Of a stretch of DNA of 64,000 bases, positions 1-12,612 are shown piece after piece. This stretch comes from Ecdyonurus torrentis (Eukaryota > Arthropoda > Insecta > Ephemeroptera > Heptageniidae): contig OX439131.1 of assembly GCA_949318235.1 (NCBI GenBank), positions 12,947,700 to 13,011,699 of the forward strand, written 5' to 3'. The translations under genes were made by a program, and so were the position numbers. How positions within the stretch are numbered: position 1 is the stretch's first letter; each line of letters starts with the position of its first letter. The notes beneath the pieces were generated by a model, which had not been told where the DNA came from, did not search any database, and was given only the letters and a program-made list of their open reading frames with translations.

Positions 1-237
1 GTAACATATGCATTAAAAATTTAGTTTTATGTGACATACTCTACCTTCGAATTAGCAAGACTTTTTTTCTTTTTCAGTATGACAAAAAAAAAAAAAAAAA
101 AAATACAAATACAAATATTAATAATGTAATAATGTATAGTAAATTGTTCAATATTTTCCTCGTAAATTAATATTACAAATAGTTCCCTATAAATGTAATG
201 CAAATTTTCAGCCTATAAACGAGATATTATCTTACAG

Positions 238-3200
238 TTGATCGACTTGGAGTCTTCAGTAAACAGCACGATCATTCAACCCCCTACCGAAGCGTGGGGA
301 ACACATAATGAGGACGAAGCTCAGAAGATAAATAGATTTGCTTCACTGCCCACTCAAGTCAAGGCTTTCCCTGCCAATACCGAGTACATTACTAAAGCGA
401 GGGAAGCTGTCAAGAAAATGTCTGCTGGAGGAGGTAAAGAACAGCTATAAATATAACACTTTTATTTTATCAATGATATTATTGAGAATTTTATTACGAT
501 ATATTGTACTTTAACAAAAATTTTAATATTTATTAATTAAATAACATTAATTGTAATTTATTGTGATTTTTTGAACTGCCCGTGTCAGTAAAATTTCTTA
601 TATTTCTTATCATGTTAAAATAAAAATGAGTTTTATTATTATTATTATTTTATCTCCTGTTTTTGATATTTCAAGAAAGGCACAAAAATGCTCGTGGTTA
701 CAAGTAACATTTTTGTAACACTTTTTTCGATTTCTCTGTGCAGGTACAAATATCCACGACGCGGTTTTCTCAGCTCTACATGTTGCAAAGACTGCGGTCA
801 ACTTCAACGACAGTTCCACTCCACTACCTGAACCTCTGATCATCTTCCTGACTGACGGTGAAGCTACAGTGGGGGAAACTCGAGCTGACAAGATTCTCGA
901 ACTCACCAAGGATACCATGTAAGAATATAATATAAATTTTACATCTAAACCAGTATAAATATACACACATCAACAAGTCAATAGTATGATAAAATTAAGT
1001 CAATTGCACTGCCACCTTGCTCGATGCGTGCCGGAAAAGTTTTTTTTTTCTTTTCTCTCCTTATGAATATGAAAACGAACTGTGAATATGAATAGTAACT
1101 AACATATTGTTGTACAGTTTTTAAAGTATTGTTCTCTTTTCATGGCTGAGAAATATATAGTGTGGTTCTTGATTCCTTATTTCCTATATTGCGGCGTGAT
1201 TTATTTACGTAATCGCACTTGAAAAGTTAAGTGATGTTGTTTCATGATTTGTTCCTGTAATGGACAAGTTCATCAAGCCGTAATATACTCACTTACATAA
1301 TTGCACATGAGTAGAGGAAGCAGATTCTTTTCATACAAATTGTATTAGAAATATATTATGACAAAAACGGTGTAACTTTATATTTTGAGTATCCTGCAGT
1401 GTATGCAACCCGTTGAACTTATATTAATTTTATCTTATTGCGTACAGTCCAGAGGCGAACGGCGTACCACTGTTCAGTCTTGCGTTTGGTCATGACGCAG
1501 ACTTGGCCTTCTTAAAACGTTTGTCTCTTCGCTCCGGCGCCTTTGCTCGTAAGATTTACGAGGCAGCGGATGCTGCGCTACAGTTAAGAGATTTCTATCG
1601 TCAAGTCGCGTCTCCACTTCTTTCTAACGTCACCTTTAACTACTCAGATACTCAGGTATATTAATTTGTCAATAATTTTTTTTAAACTCCTTCCGAATAA
1701 ATCAGACCGATTGCGTTAAAGTTTCCTCATAAATTTAACATTTTTGGAGACATGAACGCTCCGATCAGATTTATTCGGGAGGAGTGTATGAATATCTTTG
1801 ATTATAAAATGTTGCGTTATGTATCGTGATGATAGAAAATTACTTCAAATTCAAATTAACAGAATAAAAAAGAGCATTACAGCAACAATTCATATAGAAA
1901 TTAATATAAAACAATATAATTTGATTTGCAGGTGGATGGTTCTACAATTACAAAGAAACAGTTTGGAGTTTTATTCTCTGGATCTGAGATCGTAGTAGCT
2001 GGCAAACTACGTGAGGCTAACAAAGACGTTCTCTTGCAAGGAGAAGTTGAAGGACTTGCTGGAAATGAGTCCATGAGATACACACTTTATGATGACATAC
2101 TTCCAATCCCAGGTAGCCCACCTGCAACACCATCACCTCAACCTGGTGACAGATTTTTGGAGCGACTATGGGCATACCTTAGTATCAAACAACTTCTTGA
2201 CAAATATGAAGCAAATCGAGAAGATGATGTAAAGGATCAAGATAATCCAGCCGTGCAAGCTAAAAATAAGGCACTTGAACTCGCTCTTAAAGTAAGTTGG
2301 GAATTTTATTAATATAAAACTTCTACGATTTTTGTACGTAATATATATATATATACAGTATAATATTAAATGGTATTATTATTATTAGTTAGTATAACCA
2401 AGAATATAACGAACTTTTTTTGTTTGTTAATAATTTAATTTAACGATAACCACATACTTGGCATTATTCTTGTTAACCTGTGTCATTTTCATTCTTTTTC
2501 ATCACGTGTAGACGTGTTTCTTCTCACTTCTAATAATTTCTTGTTGTGCTATAGTTCTCATTCGTGACCCCAGTTACATCCCTGGTTGTTGTTAAGAATG
2601 ACTCTACAACATCAACAAATGTGAAGACATCAGGTAAGAATTTATTTATTTATTATTTTGAGAACTATATAGTATGAAAATGAATCTATATATATATATA
2701 TATATATTTGTTTTGTTTTTCCAGAGAGTAATTTAGAAGTCACTCCAGATTCCTTGCTTTTGTCAGCTTGTAAGTATTTCACATTTTAATTTGTTAAAAG
2801 TTAATTGTTTTATAATGTAATCATCATTATAGTAATACATTAAAAAGTTATTGTTTTAAAATGTATATCAAATTTTAATGATATAGTAGTAATAATAATA
2901 AAATCTTGAATATCGAATAAAACATTAACTATGAAGTTATTTCAAAATTTCACAGTCCCTATACAAACTTCCGCAAATGCATTTTCTGGGAGTCTTGGAG
3001 CGGGAGCATCTGGTTCTTCCTATCTTCAAGCTACTAGCTTTGGGTTAGCTGCTCCTGCTCCTGTAAGACGGCAACCTACATTTTCTGCACGTCCGGTAGC
3101 TGGCCTGGGAGCCGTTCCTGCCTTCCCCAGTACCGTTCCATCTATACACAAATATGGCGAATTAACCGAGTCAAGTGATAGGCAGGACGAAGATATGTAC

Positions 3201-3757
3201 GACATAAATGACAGCGATAAACTTGATTTCAATGGTAAGTTTTTACTAACGTACAGTATAAGATCTTTAGAAATGTTATTACAATTTTCTCGTAGCATTA
3301 GCAATTTTTATAGTGACAACATATTTGGAGAGGTGAAAGTTTGTTGTGATATAATTTTGATTATAAATAAGTAATTTTTCTTTCAAAACTATATTTAATA
3401 CTTTCATTAAAAAATGAAGTTTTGATCTAACAAGAGACTTGATTCCCTCTTAAATCTAATCTAAACATATTTGTAACTTATTTGTATTTATTGCTATAGT
3501 AATAAAAAAATACTTTGGTTATACTGTACCAATTGAAAGAAATCCCCATAATATTCTCTTTGCCTGATTAATCAATAGGAGATAAAAGGTTACTACACTT
3601 ATTACATTGACTTTTTACTTTATCCTTACAGTGACTTTGCTCGACGTCTCTGCTATCACGTGGCTACAGGATGCGCCTAATGAACCAAGCGGGGATACTT
3701 GGAAAACAGTTTTTGTTGGAAACTCTTCTACACCACATAAACTCCTTCGTGTAAATC

Positions 3758-3824
<67 letters not shown>

Positions 3825-4646
3825 CATTTTATACTACGTGTCTAAATAATTTTATACATTTTGTAGCCAGAATCCATAAACAAGAGTATAATTAAATATT
3901 AGCAAACGTTTAGCTTTTTAAAGAATAAAATAATGAAAATATTGTATTTAGAGGCTATAAAATGTATTGTTAAAAACCGCTCCTGCATAATTATAACTAA
4001 AATTTAAAGCAATAAAAGTAAATAAAATGTACTTTTTTGTCGAAATGATATTTTATATGTTGATAAATCAAAGAAATTTTATTATTATTTTAATTGTTAC
4101 TTTTTATTTCTTTACAGACTTTACCTGAGAGTAATCAAACGGTTTGCTCAAGTCCTATCACAAGTCCCAGCCATTGTCGGCCTCTAGCATCTTGCGTCAT
4201 TGCACATATTGCATCAGACGTGAGCATGTACCTCAGTGAATTATCCTGCACTCTTGGAACTGACAGGTAAGCTGTTGACATTTATATATATTTATATAAT
4301 AAACCTTATAAAATGGGGGTTGGTATATTTTTCTCCCATTATTATGATAGTTTGAAATCTAAAATAATAATAATAATAACCAAAATTTACAAAATACTCT
4401 CTATAAATAAAACAAGTATATTATCTGTTTTTAAGAGAAATTTTATAATGACCAATATACTAAAGAAATACTTTGTTTTTTAGATACCTGGGTATTTGTT
4501 GTCCGGACTCACTGTTTACACTTCCAGTCCTCACCACCCTCGCAACTGAAGAGTCACCTGTAGAGACTTCCACCCCCACCTCCACCCCCACCTCCACCCC
4601 CGCCCCCATCCCCATCTCCACCCCCACATCATCACCTGCAGCCTAG
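238..4646 (+). CDS. ITIH-like secreted protein with C-terminal clip-like domain (ITIH-A), 5' end outside window
   Basis: Ten exons fit in phase: 238-433, 744-918, 1448-1655, 1932-2291, 2555-2633, 2725-2769, 2956-3234, 3632-3759, 4118-4266, 4484-4646, giving 593 residues to the TAG. The first three exons are the second half of a von Willebrand A domain: GGGTNIHDAV supplies the MIDAS threonine and LIIFLTDGEAT the second MIDAS loop. The conserved ITIH stretch AFARKIYEAADAALQLRDFY follows. The VIT domain and the DxSGS half of the VWA must lie left of base 1. A Pro/Ser/Thr-rich linker leads to a clip-like module: C in NQTVCSS, then HCRPLASC, ELSC and GICCPD, six cysteines across exons 9-10. A Thr/Pro-rich tail of about 35 residues ends the protein. 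Family knowledge: ITIH chains are secreted matrix/hyaluronan-associated proteins. The vertebrate C-terminal DPHF region is not seen. Its nearest relative is the convergent gene at 5338-14345. Confidence 0.85.
1686..1788. mobile_element. Short MITE, copy 1 (Tc1/mariner-like ends)
   Basis: A roughly 100-bp non-coding element in intron 3 of ITIH-A. Its ends are inverted (actccttccgaataaatc against gatttattcgggaggagt). A second copy sits at 14911-15012. The ends resemble the CTCCCTCC-type termini of Stowaway-like elements, which is a family-level guess. Confidence 0.6.
3760..3820. repeat. (TA)n microsatellite forming a splice donor
   Basis: About 30 TA units begin immediately after exon 8 of ITIH-A (CAG|gtatata), so the 5' splice site is itself part of the microsatellite. 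Confidence 0.9.
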
Positions 4647-5337
4647 CCTCGCTTCCACTATCAAGAATAACTATAGATGGCGGGATTAATATAACATATT
4701 ATTTAAATATTTTACAGAGCGTTCAAATTTCATACCGTCTAAATGAAAACAATTTGGGTAAAATTTATGAATAACCTCTCTGTTAAAAAAAAATGCAATG
4801 TTTTGTTTTCAAAAATGGCAAGGGTATACGTCTATAGAACTGCTTTTCTTTAAAGTGATGAGGGAAAAATGTTATCATGAATTAAAGTTTTGTATTATTA
4901 TTATTTTCAAATAATTATCAAGCTGTTAACTTGCCAAAATAATTACAAATAATTCTAAAATATTTTACCACACTGACTGAGTTTGCTGATAATTTTAATT
5001 TAATTTATGTGCCATTTTGTTATTAAAATACTTTTTATTCTCTTTTTTTTTATTAATATATATATTTTTTTTTTTGGTATAGCCTTAATTCATAAATAAA
5101 ATTTTACGTAAATAAAACGGCCTGGCCTAATAAAAACACATTTTTGTTTTATTTGATGTGCATGCAGTACCTTTGAAACTGATAAAATTATAATCTTGTA
5201 CCTGTAAACCATTATGCTTACTTCTGTAAGTGACCAAAGTGAAAGCAATAAATCAAAACGATAAAATATCAAAATAAATATTTATTAATAAACTTAAATA
5301 GTTAATTAACTATGCATAAAATACAATAAGTTAATAA
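4647..5337. other. Convergent intergenic spacer between the two ITIH-like genes
   Basis: About 0.7 kb lies between the two stop codons. A - strand AATAAA at 5281-5286 is about 50 nt past the ITIH-B stop. A + strand ATTAAA near 4881 could serve ITIH-A. No other coding signal is seen. Confidence 0.6.
5281..5286 (-). promoter_or_regulatory. Poly(A) signal of ITIH-B
   Basis: AATAAA on the minus strand about 50 nt after the stop of ITIH-B. The hexamer is exact, but such hexamers are common in AT-rich DNA. Confidence 0.45.
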
Positions 5338-8300
5338 TTAATATATTTCTTCTGGGTTCAGTACAGGTAAACAGCATACTCCAACATATTTGCTGCAAAA
5401 TAAATATAAAAAAACAAACAAATAAATAAATACATAAATAATTAACTAAAAAAAATACTTATGAATATACTTAACAAACCTCTGGAGGTCACAGTAACGT
5501 GTAAGGAAATTCTCAAAGGTGAGAGGTGGCGCAGAACAACCCTTGAGGTGACGACATGAGCCGGAGATTGCCAGAGTTCCATTTTTCACTACGCATTCAG
5601 CACCTTCCGTAGCTAGAGCTTCGTGCTACACATAATATTAATCACTCACTTTAATTCAGTTTAAACTTGTACTTCAAGCATTGAAGATTTAAAACATTAT
5701 CATATTATATTAAACATAACTGAAATCAGTGATGATTTATGCAAGAGCAAAACAGTACCTGAGACTCAAGATCTAGGAGGACGGTTCGCATGATGACGTC
5801 ATCTGGGTTCGTTGAAGTTGAGAATGTAAGTTGGTCACCATTCTTCAGACGTGAATTGAGCCAAGACAATTTGTCATCTTCTTCTGAGAACAAAAATCGA
5901 CCGATAAAATATTTATTTGTATTGAATATACTATATTATGTAACTGTACGTACCCGTGATTGAAGCCATTGTGGTGGTTATTTCGACTGCAACGGAGACT
6001 GTTTGGGTAGTTGGACGACCAGCTTGTGCAACTGGAGGTCCTGAGATAGACCCAAATGGTCCTGGTCTTCCTGGTAATCCATACCCACTTCCACCAACAC
6101 CAGGGGGCAGACGAGGTGGAGGCGCTGAAACTGGAAACATTTATATAATAAATACTTATATCAAATCATTTATGGGTCGGAAAATAGTATAATATATACT
6201 TTATATTTTCTCTTTCAAAAGTTATGGGATATTCCAAATATATATAATATATAAAAAAGATGTGATACTAAAATATAACTTTAAATTGATGTCATTAACA
6301 ATTATTGAATTATAATATAGTTTTGTTGCAAGAATTTGTTTTATTAATTAAACTTAAGAATCATTTATTATACACTCACTGTCTTTGTCCTGGATACTTG
6401 CACTCTCCAATTCACTTCCCGAAATATTTTCAATCTGTACACTGGTTTCTTTGAGTACACCTGACGTGTTGTTCTTGGCAACCATTACAAGAGAGGTGAC
6501 CGGTGTAACAAAGCCATACTACGGAGAACAAGATACATCGATAGGTGAGCAAATTTCGTAGTCATAAATGCCAACGTTAAATACCTTCAGAGCTAATGTC
6601 AGAGCTTTATCACGAGGACCTTCCTTCTTCGTAGACGGTGTTGGCACGGGGGTGGGTGCAGTGATGGCATCATCCTGCTGATCCTGTAAGGCTGCTGTGT
6701 CCAAAAACTGTTTTATCGTAAGGAATGCCCACGCGCGTTCCAGTCGTCCAGGACGCTTGCGCTTATTCTAATCATAATTTTATTCAGTAAATAAACAGTA
6801 GATTATAACAATACATAGGAAAAAGAAAATAATAAAATAACTTAATTGAAAAGTGAATATAAGGCCTATAATAATACAATATTAATATAATATTTAATTA
6901 AAAAATTATATACTGTATAATACATTCTTTAATGTTACTATTTTCAGAAATCAAAAAGCAATAAATTCTAAATATGTGATACTTGACGATAGCCAACATT
7001 ACATTTTTAATTATTTCTTTTCTAATTCTACGAAGTTTTGATCCTTCACATTTGAGAGCAAATAAAGATAGACTACAAAACTACCCCACTAAAACAATGA
7101 TTGAAAAGTAGTTGAACTTTCTAAAAATATCAAATAATACTCCCTACTAGTCGTATTACCACGACAACTTACTTTAGACCTGACTGGTTTCTTCAAGTTG
7201 AGAGAAATCTTTTCAAAAATATTATTTGCATTGTTTGATGTTTGAGCGCTCACTTGACCAATACTGAAAGAGGGTGATGGTATTTCCACCCAGTTGCCTT
7301 CCTCATCACTCTGTAAGCGACCAGCGACGATTGCTTCTGTGCCCACAAAGTAGGTAGGAAAGTGACGTGCAGTCACGGTGCTCATGTTCACCTTAACACA
7401 ATAGGGAAGGTTACAAAATAACTACTATATATACCTTCATTTCTTATGTATTATAAATATTAATACGTCACAAAACAAACTAGGAGCTTTTTTTTCTTCT
7501 ATATATATATATATATATTACTTTTGATGATTTGCTACATGAATTTTTACTTAAAAAATGTATTTCTGACGCTTATTTATTGTTAATTTCATTATGAGAA
7601 AAGACTTCTTTTAAAAATATAGTTAATATCTATCAGTGTGATTTTCAGAATTTTTACAGGTCAAAACAGCACACCTGTAAGTTGCGAAGTTAGGCATTTT
7701 GCTTTTCAATCTACTGTGTAGCTTTAAATCTTACCAGAGGCTTATCAACCTGAGGCTTTATAGATAAGATAATATTATGCAAATTAATTGAAGGAAAATG
7801 TCTATGACTGCAAAAGTTACATATGTTGCTGTTTTTACCAGACTACCCAGTTTAATAATACTGAACTGAAATTGCATTGTTTAAGGTGAATTAATTTTAT
7901 ACAGATACACTCAGCAATGTGGCTCTACCTTAGAATCAACGTAGACAAATGTAAGATTTGTAAGCAATGGCGAGGCAACTTCTTCATAAAAACTCTGCAG
8001 TTGCAATTGTGCATCAGCAGCCTCATAAATACGTCTGCTGAAACCTCCGTTCTGTAGCGACAACTTGCGTAAGAAACCCAGGTTTGCACCCTCGCCAAAT
8101 GCAAGCGCAAATATCGAGGCCTGAAAATTAATATTATATATTATAATTTTTTTAGCATAATAAAGTATTAAAAATAGTTAATTGTTCTATTTAGGATCCA
8201 AAACATTTATGATTATATATATTTTTAGTGCCGTTAAATTGTTGTAGAATTTATTAAAAATTTTTTTTTAATTATTGAATTATGATTTTCAAACTTATAC

Positions 8301-11300
8301 TTTTGAATATTCTTGACAGTTAAAAAAATGAAGATATAATTTCCTATGGCTTCCTCACCTTGGCTATGTTATTCGCTTGTTTTGCCACACTGAGAATTCT
8401 ATTGAGCCGCAGCTCGCCTGCAGTAGGCATTCCATCAGTTAGAAATACGAGTACTGGCTGAGCAGGGGGTGGTTTGTTGGTTCCATAAGTAGGGACAGGT
8501 GTGGTAGTTGTGTAGTTAGCACCCTCAGACACCCCTGGCGCAAGGGTCACGTTGCGATAGCGCCATGCCAGTGTAAGTGCACGGCGTAGCGCTGACTGGA
8601 TGTTGGTAGCTGAATTAAATTATTCCAAGAGACGCATGTTATTTTCACATTTTTCTTATATTTTATTAGATAACTTATGTTTTACGATCAGAAACCATTG
8701 AAAGGGACCATACACTTTAATGTATAGAAATATTAAAGACACATGATAGTACTGTATATACTAAAATTACTCACGAAGTGTATAGTAGTATAATATACTA
8801 CTATACACTTCGTGAGTAATTTTAAACCATAATTTAAATTGCAGTTCTGTTACCTCCTGAAGCTTCCATTCTATTAACAAACTCCTGAGCAAGTGCAATA
8901 TTCCTGCGAGTTGCTGAATACACCCCACGTCCAGCTGCAGGCTCTAAGCCTTGAATTGACCATTCCTGAAGAAACATAATCCATCAATGTTAATACCATA
9001 CAAAAATCCAGTAAATGTTTGAAGACTTACAGCAGCACTTGTACTGAAGGTGATTACGCTAAAAACATCCTCTCGTCTCAACTGTCCTAAAATATGAGAC
9101 ATGGCATCTTTCAGTTGACGTAACTTACGTCCCCACATGGAACCACTGGAGTCCAGGACAAAAATAGCGTGTTTTGGTAAAGGTGGAGCGTCAATACGTT
9201 CAGGAGTAGTAGCAAGGAAATGTACAAAATATCCATCATTCATCTGTAATTAAGTAAATTTTAGTGATTAATTAATTAATTTATAATAATATGAAACACA
9301 TACCAAGACTTCGCCTCCAGGAGCAGTATGTTCTACGTCATATCTTACAAGCAATGGTCCAGGTAAAAATGAATCAGGTGATTCGTAAAAGATACGAGCA
9401 CAGCATGGATCTCCACGTTCCACCAAAACATCGGGATTGTCACGTTCCTCGTCTGTGTAGACATTTTTTACAAATTTGTCACTAACTATCTTTACTACAA
9501 TACCAGGAAAATATATTTTCTTACCTTTACCGTCCTGAGTAAGACTCGAGTTGAATGGTGGAACATGAATAAATGTCAAGTTGCTGGATTCATTCACGTG
9601 AATCTCCACCCTTATAAGTTCAGGAGGCTAAACAAATATTTTATTGATTGACGAGTTAGTGTCTTTTATGAACCACATTGTAAATTTTACTAAATAATAA
9701 TAAAAATATCTAATATTTAATTTTATAATTATTTATAATTGAGTTATCAAAAAACAATTCATTCACACATTACAATTACTTTTATCGCAAAACTTGAAAC
9801 TAATCTACCACTTGTTATGATTGATGATAATATTTACTTCATAAATCAATTAATTTTGCTCCACAAGTACAGGTTGAAATTTATAACTTACTTGATCGTA
9901 GTTTAGGTTAACTGGAACTTCATATCTCCCCTTACGTCGTACTAACAATTCCTCATAGGTTAAATTAAAGATTGCTTTAGCTTGAGGACCAACGTTAACA
10001 GAAATTCGAACTTCACTAGCGTCACGAACACTGTAATAAAAACAGCGCAAGTTACGTCAAATAAAATTGTAAAACAATGCATTGTTTGAAAATATATACA
10101 TATGAAAGAGCAGGGAAAATTTAACATCTGATACTATAATTCAACAAATGAAGCACTTAAATTAAATCTATATTTTGTAAGAGCCTGATAATTTAAAGTA
10201 CTTGAAATTCATTATCATTCATTATTAAATTTAGATTAATTATCAGTTTTGTAATTATACGTATTGTTACCTAGACATGGCAACATGCGCTGCTGAGGAG
10301 CCAGCCTCTAACGCTTGTTGATATTCGCTCTCCGCAGTCTTACGTTCTCGTACTTCACCCTCCATTTTCTCACCCTCTGCTTCTCTGAAACATTATTTAG
10401 AACAAAATCGCCATGAAAATAAATGTGTAAAAAAGATAGTGTACTAATGTGATTTTTTAAGCTTTCAAAACATTGGAACTAACACAAGATTTATTATATG
10501 AGCACTATGTTTGTTACATTGAATATATGATGCTGAAGCATATAATGCTACATGTACTATATAATTAAATGGGGGTTACTGGATGCAGGTAATAACTGCA
10601 AAAATTCTTAAGTTTTGTTAGGTTAGCGTGTGTCTTTAGTAGTTCTTATTAGTGTTTCTAGCCTCGGTGCAGTAATTAAAAAAAAAAAAGTAAAAAGTAA
10701 AAAAAAATGGTCCCGAAAGAAATTAGATCCTCTTTCTCATTTTTCTTGTGACAACTGTGATATACGCTATATAGCACGCTTCACTCGTAAAGCCACGTAA
10801 ATACATATTTCTTTGCGTGTATATAGTCAAGTTATTGGTTTCAAAATTTATCAATCTAGAGTAGATTTCTCATTTGTTTAAAAAGTATGTTAACGTATGT
10901 CATGAAGGATTAAGCTATAGATAAGCAAACATAATCAAATAATTTTAGGTTATAAAATGTACCGATTGTAAATCAAAAACGTTTCTTCCTTACATTACGC
11001 TTACATTTTGTACATAGCTGAAACTTTTTATTATTTATTATCGGTATATCCAAATTATTGGCAATATCATACAATATGAATGATATTTTACAAAAATATA
11101 TTACATGTAATCGAATAATTGTATTGCTCACTTACAGAGACGCTCGTGTGATGAAAGCACTCTCCGGCAGATGAAGCACGAAACTTGCCTCCTCAGCTAC
11201 ATCTCCAATGTTCTCCAAGACAGCGTGAACATCCATGGTTGCATATCGATGTCTCAGTAACCCTCGAAACTCCAGTAACTGCATTTTAATTCCTGAACCA

Positions 11301-12518
11301 GGGGATGACTATGGCACAAAAAACAAATAAATAAATAAAAAAAATAAATAAATAAAATAAAAATTAATTTCTACATTATACATCGTATTGTACTATATCT
11401 ATGTGCTTAATTTTTATTTGTTTCTGTTTTTATTTTTTATGAGTTACAAATTTTATATATTATACAATGTAGTATCTCTTCATGTAAAATTTTATTTTTG
11501 ATTTACATCTTGATTTCTGATCAAGAATTTGTACAATATTGTTGTCAAGCACTCATAAAGCCTTAAATTTCTTTAATTATTATTATTAATTACTTAATAC
11601 TATAATTTAAAACAATCATTATAATCCTCATACCTAATTACTATAGTGATACAGTATTTAAACAGGGTAATTATTACTATCTTTGTTTTATATATGATAT
11701 AGTCAGCCCAAGGTTCTACTCAACAGGCCCACAAACTAAAAGGTATGCATATTATATAATATTCTATTGCATTCAAGTTTGACTCTGCGGAAAATGTATT
11801 GTGACTATATGATTTTTTCAGTTTCGAGTAGGAGAATTATATGCCCGGCCTAAAACTCATCCTCTTTAAAATGTGTATTAATTGATTTCTTTAATAAAGT
11901 TGACTTTTATAATGGCACAAAACTTCATTAAAATACAGTATTAATTTTTTTTTTACTTCAATTTAACTTCAAGAATTTTGTGAATAGTTTACTTCTATGT
12001 GCTAAAAATTATATATATCACAGGTATTCTTTCAATATAATATATAGCTGTTCATTTTTTTTATGTATATACTGTATTCTATTTTTTACAATCTATGTCC
12101 AGATTAATTATTAATACTTTAGTACATATGAACAACATTCTATTTTAATATTTAACCAATTTGTCTCAAGGTAGAACAAGTATAACGATTTAAAAAAAAG
12201 AAGAGGTTAATTGCTTATTTATCAGTACTGTTATGTAAGTACAGAGTATATAGCAATAATCACCGTAATTTAATGTTCTCATCAAGAAGTCATTAGAAAA
12301 CACGTTCAGTAATTATATTTAAGTTGAACTCAGACTGTATAACTTCTCATATTTTATTAATATTATGTATATAAGGAAATTTATTTACAAACTATACGTC
12401 ATAGAAATAACTCATCCAAAATAAAATGTTTATTAAAATAATAATGGCAAGATATTTTAAATAATTATTGCTCATTGACATTTTCGTTTTTATTTAAACT
12501 ATAAATCAATAATCATTG

Positions 12519-12612
<94 letters not shown>

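Noticed and set aside
5090..5272. 60-aa minus-strand frame downstream of ITIH-B
   Set aside because: AT-rich chance frame in the 3' flank with no homology signal.
10560..11000. Possible dispersed repeat resembling 41741-41950 in reverse
   Set aside because: Only short words match (for example actgcaccga-like and ttaagaattttt). Too weak to call by eye.
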